A DNA stretch of 64,000 nt. Source: Asterochloris sp. CNOR1 (taxonomy: Eukaryota > Chlorophyta > Trebouxiophyceae > Trebouxiales > Trebouxiaceae). Both the position numbers and the translations under genes were made by a program. Numbering within the stretch: the stretch's first letter is position 1; each line of letters begins with the position of its first letter. The DNA lies in NCBI GenBank assembly GCA_963969365.1, contig OZ017758.1:806001-870000 (forward strand). Reading direction: 5' to 3'. Under the pieces are notes generated by a model. The model was not told the origin of the DNA, ran no database searches, and saw only the letters and a program-made list of their open reading frames with translations. Positions 11,301 through 24,500 of this stretch are shown here, piece by piece.

Positions 11301-14220
11301 CCCTCCAGTGCCTCTTCATATGCTGAAATGGCTGCCTTGGTGGCCTCGCTGTCATGTGCCAGCCGCGCGTCCTGCAGCTGCTTGGTCAGCCGCCGCAGCC
11401 TCTCCACGTGGCGCCCCGCCAGCTCGTCCAGCTTCCTGTAGGCCTCTTCAGGGGAGCTGGCCCGCAGCATGGCTGCATCCAGATACTGCTGCAGGTCCTG
11501 CAGGGAAAGGGCAGGCAGGAGGACTTCTGTTGCAGATGCAGCAGACTTCGTATGGTAGGCCGCTCAACGGCCACCCCGTTGTCATGCTGCAGGTCCTGCA
11601 GGGGGACAGACTAGAGGTGTTGTGGGGCAAAATAATACCAGACTATGCAGGCCATGTTTAGATGAGTGAGAAGGTGAGCCTGAGCAGTAGCGGGATTGCT
11701 GCAGCAGGTCCAGCAGGAAGGGCCAGGTGGCTGAATCTGGAAGGAACACTACCACATGTGCTCCCCTCTTCTGATGCTGGCCACCAAAAGGACTGAGCTG
11801 CCTGCTGGCTTTGGTGGGTGTGCACCTTAGCTGCCTTCCGAGTGCGTATCAGCGTGCATCTCTGTTCTGCGCAGCCGTTCAGCACCAGCTGGGGTTCCCG
11901 GACAGAGGCACACTCAAGAACAGATGTTCGTGGCTCACTGGGGGCAGCTTGGCCGGCAGATCGGGGTTCCAGGCCAAGACATGTGCAGGGCCAGCTGGCA
12001 ACCAGGCAGCACGTACACCATTTGGCGCCCTTGCCTGGGGGAGCTTGGCCAACAGGTCCGGATTCTCAGCCATCACGTCCGCAGCCAGGTCATAGAGGCC
12101 GCGCTGGGGCTTGCAGTAGAGCAGCAGCAGGTTGGCAAAGGTCACAGGTGGGAAGGGCGGGCTCTGTAGCAGGTGGGTCAGCTTCCTGAACCCCCCATTT
12201 GGATCTGTGTCCATGTTGACCAGTGCGATGTTGTGCAGTGTGACCTACACGGCCAGAGGAGCAGGCTGAGGTCAGGCTGACACAGCTACATTGCACAAGC
12301 ACAGACATGCTTGAATACAGTGGAGACACTGAAGCAAACACCTGAGCACCTGCCACAATTGGAGCAGTCAGAGGTAGGCAGGGCTGGGCTGGGCTGAATA
12401 AGCTCAAGCCAGCAGCTGAGCACATGCCAGCTGCGCTTGAGATGCTCGTGGCACCCAGGTCTGCAGATGTCCTTGCCAAATGCAGACAGACATGGCTCAT
12501 CAGTCCTGGCCGTCCCTCAAGCGCGCAGGCAGCCAACCAAATCATACAGGTTGCAGGTGACTTTGCCATGCTGCAGGGCTTACTGGATCAAGCTCAGCCT
12601 CGGCCCTGGGGGGCATGTCAATCAGTGCCTCCCTGGCTGCTGCCAGGTTCTTCATCTTACACTCAATGGCTGCCTTCAGATTGAATGCCTCCACAAGCGC
12701 TGACTCCTTCAGAGCCTGCATGTCACCAGTGCTTTACTGCTCTGCTTCACCTTGAGCAGGGGGCCCGGAGGAAAGACGGGACTGTGTGTGCATGCGGCGC
12801 TGTGGCTGCTTCATGCCATGCTGGCTGACAGCCGTCAGTGTGGCAGAGCTTGTGGTGCACACCATGCCGAAGGCAGCTACAGGCTGACCTGGCTGTTGCC
12901 CACACTCCTGACGCCTGCACGCTCAGCGCCCGCCCCCACAGCAAGGTCTGGGTGATCCCGGATGCCACGCTCAATGATCTCTGCTACCTGCACCACCGAT
13001 TTGCTGGAGTCCACATTTTAAAGGAGGGAGGGACAGCTCCAGCCTGCCACAGCCATATAGGATGATGTTGGATGCTGGCCCTGCTGAGAAGAAATGGGCA
13101 TGCCCTTCATCTGCATCACTGGAGAAGCACACGCAAGGCACATTGAGGGCTGTTGCCCATGGTAATGCATGGTGGACTGGGCCCCAATCCAGGGCGGACT
13201 CGTGCTGCGCCCGTGCAGGCTCTGAAGGTAGCAGTGCCCTACCTGTTTCAGAGCAGGTCCATGCTGCTTCATCTGATAAGAGCACAGGGCTGCGTTGTAC
13301 GTCAGCTCAGGCTGGTGCCCGCCAAAGCTGATGGCGTCCAAGAATTTCTGCCGAGCCTTGGCATAGCTCCTGTCCTTGTACAGCAGACAGCCCTCTGCCA
13401 CGAGGGTGCTGGCCTCTGCAGCAGGGAGCTGGTCCAGCAGCCGCTTGCATCCTGCACACCAGGCGAGACGTGACACATCAGCCGCCCTCCAGCAGACCCT
13501 CTTATTAGGGCAGGATGGCTGCCACATGTGCCCTGTGGCCTGCCGTCGTGTGCAAGTTGTGCTGGCAGCTGTTGCCTGAGCAGCAGCAGGTACAAGAGGC
13601 AGCTGCCTGATCTCAGGCCTGACCTTGCATGTCCTCCTGGTCATACAAGATGGCCAGCTGCAATGCTAGGCTTTGCTGCTTGGTGTTCTCAAGGCTGAGC
13701 GCCAGCTTGGTCGCCTCTGCATGGAGGCCTGCCTGCAGATGCAGACGCATTGTCAACTGCAGAGAGGCCCTGCAAGGCAGCACATGCCAGCTGCATGGTG
13801 ATCTCACCTTGTAGAGGCATTGAGCCTGGTGCATCTGATACTCCTGATTCGAGGGGACGAGCCTGCTGAGCTGTGCATACCTGCAGGCAGCAGCTCACAG
13901 GAGGTGAGCAAGTCCTGAGAGTTGCAAGGCATCCCCCGCCACGCCTTCATACTCACGCTGAAGCAGCAGCATCAAAGTTGCTGCTGCTGTAATGGCAGAA
14001 TGCCAGCAAGGATAGGGCAGCCCGGCTGGTGGGATAGTTCTGCATCACAGAGGAGGTTTCAGCAGGGCTGTCGCTCAAGGAGCATATGACCGCATACCTG
14101 AAGCTGAAATTGCAGGTGTTTGGTGGCCTCTGCGAACTTCCCGTCCCGGATCTGGCCATAGATTGTTGCTGTTATCTGGCCCTCAGGAATGCGCTGAGCT
14201 GCAGACCAGTACAGAGCCAT
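8308..14220 (-). CDS. IFT70: Intraflagellar transport protein IFT70 (TTC30 / FLEER)
   Basis: TPR-repeat subunit of the IFT-B complex, which moves cargo along ciliary microtubules and is linked to tubulin polyglutamylation. Start ATG 14220 (MALYWSAAQRIPEG). Exon 1 is 14220-14098 and exon 2 14039-13957. Later blocks match TTC30 in order: LLYKDRSYAKARQKFLDAIS near 13350; FANLLLLYCKPQRGLYDLAA near 12130; PEEAYRKLDELAGRH and LRRLTKQLQDARLAHDSEA near 11440-11350; LNLAHTLFMQ near 10200; VLANLCVSYIMTSQNEEAEA near 9740; CIINLVIGTLYCAKGNFPFG near 9030; ETDTWFYVKRCFLALVEGL near 8920. The C-terminus VAAEARLLTKAFLELLHQ ends at stop 8308-8310. About 650 residues, close to the family norm. Several introns carry duplicated splice junctions (separate entries). 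The intact gene argues that the alga keeps cilium biogenesis genes. Confidence 0.95.
11046..11335. repeat. IFT70 intron: three copies of one exon-end/5' splice site
   Basis: On the minus strand the exon encoding EEALEGYIP ends at about 11290 followed by GTGGGC. Its last 35 or so bases plus the donor recur at about 11171-11206 and 11046-11100, further into the intron, at a spacing of roughly 110-125 bp. Each copy keeps a GT directly after the CAG that matches the true exon end, so both could act as decoy donors. Confidence 0.75.
11478..11606. repeat. IFT70: duplicated 3' splice site before the DLQQYLDAAML exon
   Basis: The acceptor and exon start (CTGCAG then GACCTGCAGCA) occur at about 11478-11505 (used, because the frame continues into the TPR coding block) and again about 100 bp upstream in the transcript at about 11580-11605. 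The second copy soon diverges. Confidence 0.65.
11938..12080. repeat. IFT70: duplicated donor region of the AENPDLLAKLPQ exon
   Basis: The exon end at about 12035-12080 recurs at about 11938-11985 on the same strand, roughly 95 bp downstream in the transcript. In the coding copy the only plausible donor is CCCCCAG|GCAAGG, a GC-type site. The decayed copy keeps the LPAKLPP reading but has lost the donor. Confidence 0.65.
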
Positions 14221-15552
14221 GAGCAATTTCTCACGTCAGCATTGAGCAGGAGACCTGTATGCAAGGTGCCAAGCAATGCTGTGATGCTGCGCATCAAGCT
14301 TTCGAGCTTTGACCAGACTTGCAGTTGACCACGTGAACTTGCTGTACTTTGAACCAGCAAGACATCAATGGGCAAAGGGCGTGCAAGAAGAGTGTGTCAG
14401 ACCAGGCAGGGAGGTTCTGAGATTGGTATCAGTTCATTGCTGAAAGGAGTCATCCTGCAGCTTTGCCTGAGTCACGGCTGCTGGAGCTGGCAACTCTGAG
14501 GGTGGTGTAGAGTACAGCTGTTGTGCCTATTGCCTGAGTCAATCTTCAGCAGCACGGGGGGAACCTCGCCCACATGGGCACTCCGGCACTGTGCACTTGT
14601 GCGGTAGCTGGTGCTGCTTGAAGACCTTGCCACAAAGCCTGCATGCCCGGACAGCTGCATGTCAGTGTAAGAACAGGCAACACCGCCAGGTTGAGCTGCA
14701 AGGCATCGCTTGTTTGCCTGCAGTGTGCCATCATTGCCCTGCTTACTTGCACTGTGAGACCACCGGCACGAGCTTGATGAAGTTTGATGCTGTCCTCTGC
14801 CGCTTCCTGCTGTGCGATACCTGCAGCAAGCTGGTGAGTTGGGCGCCTCGCCCGCTCACATGTATGAACAGAGCTCATCGAGTCATGCCTTTACCTTGTG
14901 CTTGGGGACAGCCAGCCAGAGGCTGCTGCCAAGCATGTCCCGCATGGCATCTGCAAGACTGGGCAATGGCTGCTGTGCCTGACAGGCTCCTGCCAGTGCC
15001 AGCTGAGGAGTGGGTGGTCCTGTGAGTTGCCAAGTGTGCTGAACTTTCTGCAGGGCGCCCAGGCAAAGCCTTCTGAGCCCCATATGGGCAGCTCGATAAT
15101 TCTGACCCTGTGATGGAGCAGATCTTCCTGAGCCGCCGATGGCCAGGCTCACACTGGCATAGTTCCCAGGATCGGCGTTCACAAGCGTCTGATGCAAACA
15201 GGTCAAAGATGAGTTGCAGCTGCAAGCAATTGGCATCTCGGGACCTCAGCGCTGCTTATGCCACCAGACTGAATGCGCCTATCTGCCTGAGCCTGCAGTC
15301 GTTACTCTCACGAGTTGAGCCCCAGAGTCCATCAATTTGTCGATCTCAGTGCTGCCCGACAGCATGGTGCCCTAGCCCAGAGCAGCTGATATGGTACAAA
15401 GCTTCTCTGGGCTCCCCCTGCGGCATGCGCAGCAGCTGTGTTGAAGCGGCTTGAAGCAGACCATAATCCCAGACTTGGTCAAGACCAGTCCAGCCAGCTG
15501 CGTGCCGTGCTGAGGAGGTTGCTGAGCGGGGCAGGCACCCAGCGGGCTGCTC
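14221..15552. other. Divergent intergenic region IFT70 / MAP3K
   Basis: About 1.3 kb between the IFT70 start and the first recognisable MAP3K exon. Open frames on both strands (for example 14591-15025 plus, 14875-15225 minus) show no family similarity and no conserved splice structure. It may include a 5' UTR or a poorly conserved first exon of the kinase gene. Confidence 0.45.
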
Positions 15553-18500
15553 ATGCCAATCCGGGAGTGGCTTGGCATCCACCACCATGGGGCCCATGTG
15601 GGCAGGCATAGGCACCGCATTGAGCAGCCGCCTGGCGGCGAGCCCTCTGCGGAGCAACAGGTCCAACGGTTCACCCAGCAGCAGGACAGCCAAGACCCGC
15701 AGCAGGCACAGCAGCAGCAGCAGGCTCAGGCTGAATACGAGCGCCTGAACGAGGAGCATGACTTGGAGGTGGCTCTGGCCCTCAGCCAATCAGACTCGGA
15801 TGCCCGCAGAGTACACTGGTCTGAGGAGCATGAGCTGGATGCTGCCAAGCGCCAGTCCCTAGTGCTGGCCAGCAGCATGGGCCAGACAGAGGCGCTCTCA
15901 TACAAGCTGTGGGACAGTGACAGGTGAACCCTTCCCTGAGCTGCTGGGGACCCTCATCGACCTGGAAGGAGCACTGCATGCCTGACTGACAACGGCATGC
16001 GCATGCATACTGCTGGGCACACTGAGGGATGTTTGAGGTGCTCTTGCACCATATGAGGGGGTCGTGTTTTGTGGCGGTCTGAGCATGCTTGCCAGCGTAC
16101 GCCGATAGGGCATGCCATACTACTGCCCCGACTGCTAGTGCATGCAGTGGCTGGGGCCAGCCTGTTTCAGCGCTTTAATGCTGCTGGCAACAGCACGTAC
16201 CCACATGGTGGTATGCGTAGTCAGGCACCTGCCATGCTTGTGTCACTGCACCAGACTCACTGAGGAAGGCTTTGCATCTAGCCTTGACCACGTCACTGCG
16301 GGGCAGTGAGGGACTGGGTGACCCTGGGCTGGCGCAGCTTGTTGAATTCAGAGTATGCTGCTGGCTTAAGCCCAGCAGGCCCTGCTGTTAGTGGCTGCCC
16401 TTTCTGACTGCTTGGTCCGCCCGCTTCTGCCTTGCAACCGTGTCTGCCAGGCCACTGCTAGATACAACAAGAGTGGGGAGTCCCCATGCCCTTGCCTGGG
16501 TCAAGGAACGCCTCATGCGGTGCTGGGGGCAGCATATCTCATGTGGGGTGCCCCCTGGCAGGCAGCCTGGACAAAGCAGGGCATCAGCCTTCACAGGGCA
16601 GTACAACCCAACATCTTGCAGATTTGACTGGTGGATGCTTGCTGTCCTGCAGCCTGGACTACCAAGACGTGGTCACAGACGGCTTCTATGACCTGCACGG
16701 GGATTTCTCCCCCGAGCTGGAGAGGGATGTATTCCCCTCCCTGGCTGCGCTGCGGGCCCTGAAGCTCAATCCAGGGGACAAGCGTGAGGTGAGCAGGGCT
16801 AGGTCGATAACATCTGATACCCTGCCAGTTGCCAGCATAAGGAACCTGCAGACGAATGCTGGCCAGGCAGAGCAGAGGCCTCCTTGCGTTAGATGTCGTG
16901 TGTAAAGTGCTGCAAGCCCTGAACCCCAGGCGTCCTTACTGCATGACTCATGCTTGTATATTTGTTGTGCATGCTGCACCTCAGCAGCACTATCTGTCGC
17001 CAGGCTCGTGCTCCAGGTGAGTGCAGATAACATGGGCACCGTCAGGGCTCCAGCAATGTCCAAGACCATCGAGCTGTGCGTAGGTCAATTGATGGACATG
17101 AGCTGGACTGCACCCTTGACCAGACTGTTGCACATGCATTAGAAGGTTTGTGGACCGCAAGCAGGACTGTGCCCTCACCCGGGCTCCTGTGCTGCATTCC
17201 ACCAGTCGTGATGGATAGCAAGCAGGTTGACAGCCTCACCCAGGCTCCTCTGCTGCATGTCATCAGGGGAAAGACCACACACAGGAGCGTGGCCTCACCT
17301 AGGCTGTTGCGTTGTTGTGGACAGGGTTGCAACCTCGATCAAGTATGGTGTGCTGCGCGCAGGTGGTCGTGGTGGACCATGAGAAGGACTGTGGCATGGT
17401 GGAGCTAGAGGAGACCGCTGCAGAGGCTATCTCAGCAGCTGTGTCCAGTGGCAGGGCAGAGACTATCAAGGCAAGTCTGCCTGAGTGTCAGCCTGCAATC
17501 ACTGATGGTCGTGCTGGCCTTCACTGCCCCTCACTCCTCTCGGGCCTCAGATGGAAGGCAGCCTGCAAGGCACATGGAGGTGCAGTCTAGCATCATTGAC
17601 AGGCTGAGCATATAGGTAGGTCTGCGAACCCGCAAGAGCCTAGAATACACGCAGCCTCCATGCTGACCCAAGGCCAAGCAGCAGGCGCAGGCACTTAGGA
17701 TGCATTCAAGTCTCGCTGTGGCTGAAGGCCAAGCAGCAGAGGCAGGCCATCTCAGGCCCTCACGCACTCCTTTTGGACTGCAGGCCCTCGCATTGGTTGT
17801 GTCCAATCACATGGGTGGCCCAGCCACCAGTGCCTTGCCTGACCGCTGGGCAGCAGCCAGCCAGCAGCTGAAGGAGCAGGCTGGGGGCTGCGTCATTCAC
17901 CTGGGCAGCCTGCGGGCAGGACTCAGCCGTCACCGCGCTCTGCTCTTTAAGTCGTTGGCAGACGCCTGCCAGATTCCCTGCCGAATGCTGCGCGGCAGGT
18001 TCTATACAGGTGTGGATCTGTCTGCAGCAGCTATGTTACCCAGCGTCACGGTGTGCTGCATGATCTGCTGTCAAGTGGGGTCACAGCTGGGAGGGTGGCC
18101 AGATGACTCCCAGCAGCTGAGGGCTGTGCTGCGGTATCAGGTACATCTAGCAGAGGCAAGCTATGCTGCTGCTTGGGATTCAGGGTTCTCAGTGGCTGCC
18201 AGATCCCTTGCTGCATGCTGCACAGCAGGGCTACACAGGTGTGGAATGCCATCTGCGGCGGCTATGGGTTCCTTTAGCCAGCATCATGGTGTGCTGCTCT
18301 CCCCAGTGATGCCAGCCATGAGGAAGAGGGTGGCATCACAAAGTGTCCTTGTTGCACCATATGCTGCCATGTTTGGCAGGCTGCTTGCAGTGCAATGAAA
18401 GTGTAGGTGGCAGGCTGTGCATAGGCGCACAACATGTCATCCGCCAGCCTTCAACATGGTGAAGCTGCTTCCTCTGGGCTCGTCTTCGTAAGAATAGTGT

Positions 18501-21500
18501 CTGTTCCTGAAGGCGGCCGGCCTGACCAGGCCCATGTCATGGTAATGTCTGATCGGCGGGAGCTGCTGGTGGACTTGATGAGGCATCCAGGCAGGCTGTA
18601 CCCCATCAGGGCAGACAGCCGGACAGAGTTTCCAGACCTGGGCCTGCCCATGCAGTCTGTGGAAGGTGAGGGACCCTGGCCCCTGCCAGGCACAGCCGGG
18701 CTGCACAGCACGTGACAACTGCCTTGGCTTGGAGAGGGAGGCTGGACCTCTCCCAGTGTGCAAGCCGCCTGTGCTGTCACAAAGCTTTGGAAGGGAGCTG
18801 CTGAGTGAGTGATAGGTGCTGAATCCTGGCAGGCTATGGCAGCCACCATGTCCGGCCCAGAGCAAGAGTAGGACACTTCTCTGGACATGACATCAGTGAC
18901 CTGCCAGCAGACCTGCGCAGGCAGACAGCTGCTTGGGCGGAGCACGACAGCCTCCCCGCCCTTCAGCAAGCTGATAGCAGCAGCCAGAGAGCATGTGTGG
19001 GACACATGCCATACAGGGTTCTGTGGCCGCTACAGGCTGCAATGTTGCTTGCAGGTCTGGCCTGGGTGGCTTGAGAACTGTTCTGTAACAGAGGCTGCAC
19101 GCTGCTCGCAGGTCTGGCCTGGGATGAGGCTGAGAGCTCAGAGGAGCCCTCCCTGATCCACCTGGAGCGGCCCAGCATGGAGGTGGGGCCCCAGCATAGA
19201 CCTCAATCTAGAGGAGGGCTAGTGGTACTCGACAGCCACCACAGGGCAAGAGCAACTCACCGCTGGGCGGTGTGCTGCATGCGCTGCCCAGAGGTGACGA
19301 GAAATGATGGTGCGTATTGCTGTTGCATGCCCCCAAAATGTGCCCTGCTCTGCAGACTGCTGAGTCCCTGCAACGTCCCAATCAGAGCCTGTCATCCCGC
19401 TTTGGCTCCCACAGCACAAGCTCCATACACTCCAGCTTCCGGGACACCCTGCGGGTGAGTGAGGCCATCTTGTCCTTGATGAGGTGTCTCTCCGCAAGCT
19501 TGTGGCAGGCTGCCCCTCAGACTGCACTGCGGCCTGGGGATTGGAGCTGGCATGTCCAGTGTGAGTGCTACACAGCCAGTGCTGCTCAGATGGGGACATC
19601 AAGTGGATCATTACATCCACTGCAGCAATGCTCTAGGGTCCATCATTGCTGATCTTTGCAGGCATCTGCATGGCCTCCAGAAAGGTGCCAACCCAGGCTC
19701 ACTTTGGATGCACTAATGGACCTGGCTGGCTCATAGCTTGACCAGGCTTAACTGGATGGTCATCAACTTGTGCCAGAATCTGACTTGACCCAGGCTCCGT
19801 GCAGACAGCTCTCTGGAATGGGGCTAGCTTCCAGCTTGACCTGTACTTGTGGTGCAGGACACCTTGGTGGAGGAGCCAAGTGCCTCTCGGGGTAGCACTG
19901 AGGGCAGCGGGGTCCCACGGACGAGCATCGAAACCCCGGGCTCCAGTGGGCAGTGGCGCCAACCATCGCTGCCGGAGCCCCGGCGGCAGCGGGAGCGTCG
20001 GGCGTCAGTGCCGGAGGGAGCCAGCTCAGACGAGGGGCATGTGTGGCACCCTGTCAGCAACAGCATGAGCCCTGAGCGGGGGCGCCCTCCTGCTGGCGCC
20101 ACTTTGGGTGAGTTTGCCTCGGCCAGTAGGTTCTTTGCTGCCTCCAGTACTGAGCCGTTCGTCTCAAGGCATGCTGCAGCTTCAACTCTTGGCAGAAAAG
20201 TCTCTCTCACGGTTTGAATGGAACACCTGCTGGCGTCAAAGCATTCAGCTGAGGCCTGTTCCAGGTGACCTGACAGGTGCACACCCTGTGCATGCCCTGC
20301 TGCTACAAGGACAGCACAGAAGATGTGCAATGGCTCTCGCTGACCTGAGTCAGCATCCTGCAGCACGTTGGCTGCTGTGCAGCCTGCAGCTCAGTGGTGC
20401 CTTCTGAGTCTTCCAGTTGAAGGGCGCAGGCATGCTGCCCTGCAGGTGGTGATCGTGGCTTCCAGGGCAGTGAGGGCAACCTCAGTCAGCTCCCGACACA
20501 GCCAACGGCTGCCAGGGACCGCTGGGCGCTGGTGCGCGCCAACGTGCTGACCAACTTTGGCCACGAGCCCCGCAGCATGCGCAAGCAGCGGCAGCATAGT
20601 GCGGAGCTGCCGCTGCAGGGCCGCTTGACAGGCCCTGGCACTGGCGATGTGCCGCATCGGCTGGCAGGGCCAGGGCTGCAGGGCCGCGTGACAGCCCCTG
20701 GCACTGGCGATGTGCCGCATCGGCTGGCAGGGCCAGGGCTACATGTGGAAGACCCTGGGGGGCAGGCTGCAAGGCAGCAGAGGGAGGTGTCCCCCGACGG
20801 GAGCAGGCATAAGGCCTTTGGGTGAGGCGACTGCAGCAATGGAGGCTGTGAAGGACCGCAAGGGGTGCAGGCAGGGTGATGGAGGCATCTATGCTGGCGG
20901 TGCACCACCACCTCGTGTCAGACCATTGTTGCTTGGAGCAAAGCAGGCGTTATGTGCGCCGCCGGCCCCTGCAGACCACCACCCAGCACCGGCCACCACT
21001 GACAAGGATGTACATGACCAGGTGGCCCACTCCTGGAAGGCTCTGAGCCAGGTGTGGTCCTTCATGTGCAAGGCACCACCGCCTGCCCCTGTCACTGCAG
21101 GGCGCCCTTCTTGGCCGGGGACTCGCCTCCCCAGGAGGCCCACTCATGGGAGGCTCTGAGCGCAGACAGCCCCGGGCTGGGCACATCTCCCTCAGCCACC
21201 TCCAGCCAGCTGCTGGCCCGGGCAGGGCAGCCGCAGCGCACAGCTCCTCGCTTCAGCGATGGAGACACGGACGCAGCAGCTCACGCCTTTGCTCGCATGG
21301 CCTTTGGTGGCCAGTGGCCGCAGCATGGGGCCCAGCATGGCCCCTCGGGGCCTGTGGCTGTGCCTAGGGGAGGTTTTGCTGGCGGATTCCACCAGTATGG
21401 GAGCAGCCCGGAGCTGGGCAGGAGCGTCAGCGAGCCCCAGCACGTCAGGCGAGTGCCTTGCAGTTGTCAGGCCTCAGTGTGTAGCAGCCTGGCAGCAGTA

Positions 21501-24500
21501 CAGAGCTGGGCCAAGGTACAGCACACGCAGCATGTTGGGTGGACACTTGAGGACCTCGGGCCAGTGGACTGCTGGTCAGCACGCTGGGCTGCAACAGGCA
21601 GGCTGCTGCTCTTGCATGGCTGTGAGACTGTCAGGCCGAGCCTGGGCACGCAGTGCATGTGTCACAGAAGCACAAAGCCCCAGCCAGTGGCCTCACGTGG
21701 CCCCTGGCGCGCAGGGTTGCTTGCCCATACCTGGTGGCAGATCATTGGGCCTGACCGGCTTGCCGACTGTCTGTCTTGCGGCCACTAACTCTGAAGTCCC
21801 TGCACTGTGCAGGTTGCCTGACCAATTGCGGCCAGGTTTGCATGAGCAGACGCGGCCATTATCGCCCATGCGCAATGCACCAGAGCGGGAGCATTTCCTG
21901 GGGGATGAGACACAGCAGAACTGGTGGCAGGACTGGTCGGCCATGACTCACCAGCTGAGCCCGCAGCAGACGCAGCTGGTCAAGCAGGATCAGCTGCATG
22001 AAGCTAAGGTGGGTCTGAAAGGGCATTCAGCACTGTGGCTGCAGGATTTATACAATGTTGGCGGGGCCCACCCGACACTTTCCAAGGGTCTACTGCAGGC
22101 AAATGCACAGATCCCACCTTTGAGTGCGATGTTGGTGTCCTGCAATGCTGCTGTGACCCTTGAGCTATTGGCAGCATCAGTGAGGCCACTTGGAAACTGA
22201 GGGCTCTGCTAATAAGCATCCATGAGCAGTGTTCACTCCAGGCCGCAAGTCCTGGGCCAGTGTCAGCATGTGCCACGCCGCCTGGCAGCTGCAACTCTGC
22301 TGCTGTGCAAAAAGCACTCAATGAGCCTCAACCTGCAGGTCGGCCCTGCTGCGCCCCTGGCAGCAGTTCTGCACGTTCCAGAGCCCAGCTCGCAGGGCTT
22401 GCAGGCATCGCACACGCCCGCCCAGGAATCTGCCCTTGAGTCTGCCGGGGAGGCAGATGAGTGGGAGATTCCGTATGAGGAGCTGGAGCTGGGGCCCAGG
22501 ATCGGGATAGGCTCCTTTGGAGAGGTGAGGCCAACTGCTCTTGCCCACATGGAGGATTTGGATTGGCAGTGGTGGCTCTGTCAGTTCAGCTCTGCAGATT
22601 GCAAGCTGTAGTTGTGCAGCAGCCAGCTGTCGTGAGGGCACCTGCTTTGCTTCGGAGGTGCGTGGTGTTGCTGGGACATTTTGTTGTGTAACAGTCTCCA
22701 GGCTTTCTCACTTGGGGCAGAGCTGGCACGCATTTCCTGTGCCTGCCATAGCTGGTCTCAGCAAGTGAGCTGGGTTGGCATGGGCCTCAATACCTTTGGT
22801 AGTGAACACAATGCATGGCACAGCTGTGGTCAACACGCCTGCCTGAACTCGAACCTCCGCATCCTGCCAACAAAACGTGCCTATCAGCCCACATCAATGG
22901 CTTCAACTGATGAAGCACCTCTCTCCTTGGAATGAGGCTCTTTGAAAAGATGGACTCCATGTCTAAGTGGGCAGCACACACTGCCCGCCTTGCAGGTCTA
23001 CAAAGGCAACTGGCGGCACACAGATGTGGCTGTCAAGCGCTTCCTGGAACAGGACCTCTCCCCTCAGCTGATGAAGGTGGGTGCCATGCTCTGTCAATCA
23101 AGGCGCCTGCCTAAGAGGGGCTGTTCTCTAGGTTCATGTCTTAGTTTGTGAAGACCACTCTCATGTTGTCGTGATTTCTTCCCTGATGCGCAAGCTGATC
23201 CCTTTTGGATATATGCCTGGCCCTGCCTTGGGTGCCTGTTTCAGCAGTGCGCAACGCTGATTTGTGGTCCGATGCCTCATTGCTCATGTACCAGCCCCAG
23301 CTGCATGCAGCCTTGCGCACTTCCATGCTGACGCCTTCTTCTTGGTGGACCAGAGCCAGAGGCGTGCAGCGCCGTGCATTTCCAGCTGTGGCCTGGCTGC
23401 TTGTGCATCACTTGCGTTGCAGCACCGGTCTCCCCCCTGTGCTGCAGGAGTTCAGGGCTGAAGTCAGCATCATGAAGCGGTTAAAGCATCCCAACGTGGT
23501 GCTGTTCATGGGAGCATGCACTCGAGCGCCCAATCTGTCCATTGTAACCCAGTTCGTTCCCCGAGGGTCCCTCTACCGCCTGCTGCACAGGTGGGGGCCA
23601 GCCTCCAGACCGTGGCATGCCTATTGAACAGTCCACTGCACGCCTGGTGCTCGGCTGAGGGGCAGTCTGCAGCCCAGGGGCGGGCAGTGCTGAGCATCCT
23701 GGCATCACTGCAGTTGTAGTGTCTAGTCCTGAGGCCTAAACTAGTCAGATCTCTGCATTTCAAGGTCCGCTTGCAGAAATCCTGGAGCTGCCTGCAGCGC
23801 CCCGTCGTAGGAGCCCTCAGGGAGTGCACTCCGTCTCCGGCAAGCCTGCTGTTTTGGTTTGCAGGTCTGGAACCGCGACCTCGCCAGCATTGAAACTTGA
23901 TGACCAGAAACGCATTCGCATTGCGCTCGATGTGGCTCGAGGTGGGTGTCCCCTTGGCTCTCTGCCCCATGCTGCCGGAGCCTGCGATGTCTGCGTCCAA
24001 TCAGCTTCAGGCCCCCAGGAGTTCCCCTCTGTCGCGCCAGGGTCTGGTCTTAGCCTTCTCGCAAAAGGGATCTGCCCTGGCAAGGGCACCCCCTGAGAGT
24101 GACATGCTACCTGCAGGAATGAATTACCTGCACAGCTGCAAGCCCCCCATTGTGCACCGCGACTTGAAGAGCCCCAACTTGCTGGTGGACAAGGACCTCA
24201 CTGTCAAGGTAATCAAGTGCCAGCCACCGCTGTGGTGTGCCCAGAGAGTGTCATGCCTGCGGCTCCCTTGCGTGTGGGCCACTGATTTTGGCCCAGCACA
24301 GATGGTTCTTGCAACACAGCAGCTGTGCCAGCACAGTCTCAGGCAGAGTCTGGAAGGTTTTGCACGTGTGACCTGCCTGCAGACTGCTCAGCGCTCTTTC
24401 TGAGTGGCGTGTGACAGGCCTGGCAGGGATGCTTTGACAGCAACCTGCACCAGCGTAACCTCATCAGTGTCCTTGAGCCACGTCCACCTGGCTTGAGGCA

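Noticed and set aside
15110-15454. Open frame of 114 codons upstream of the MAP3K as an extra gene
   Set aside because: No family similarity, no splice-consistent continuation, and composition like the local introns.
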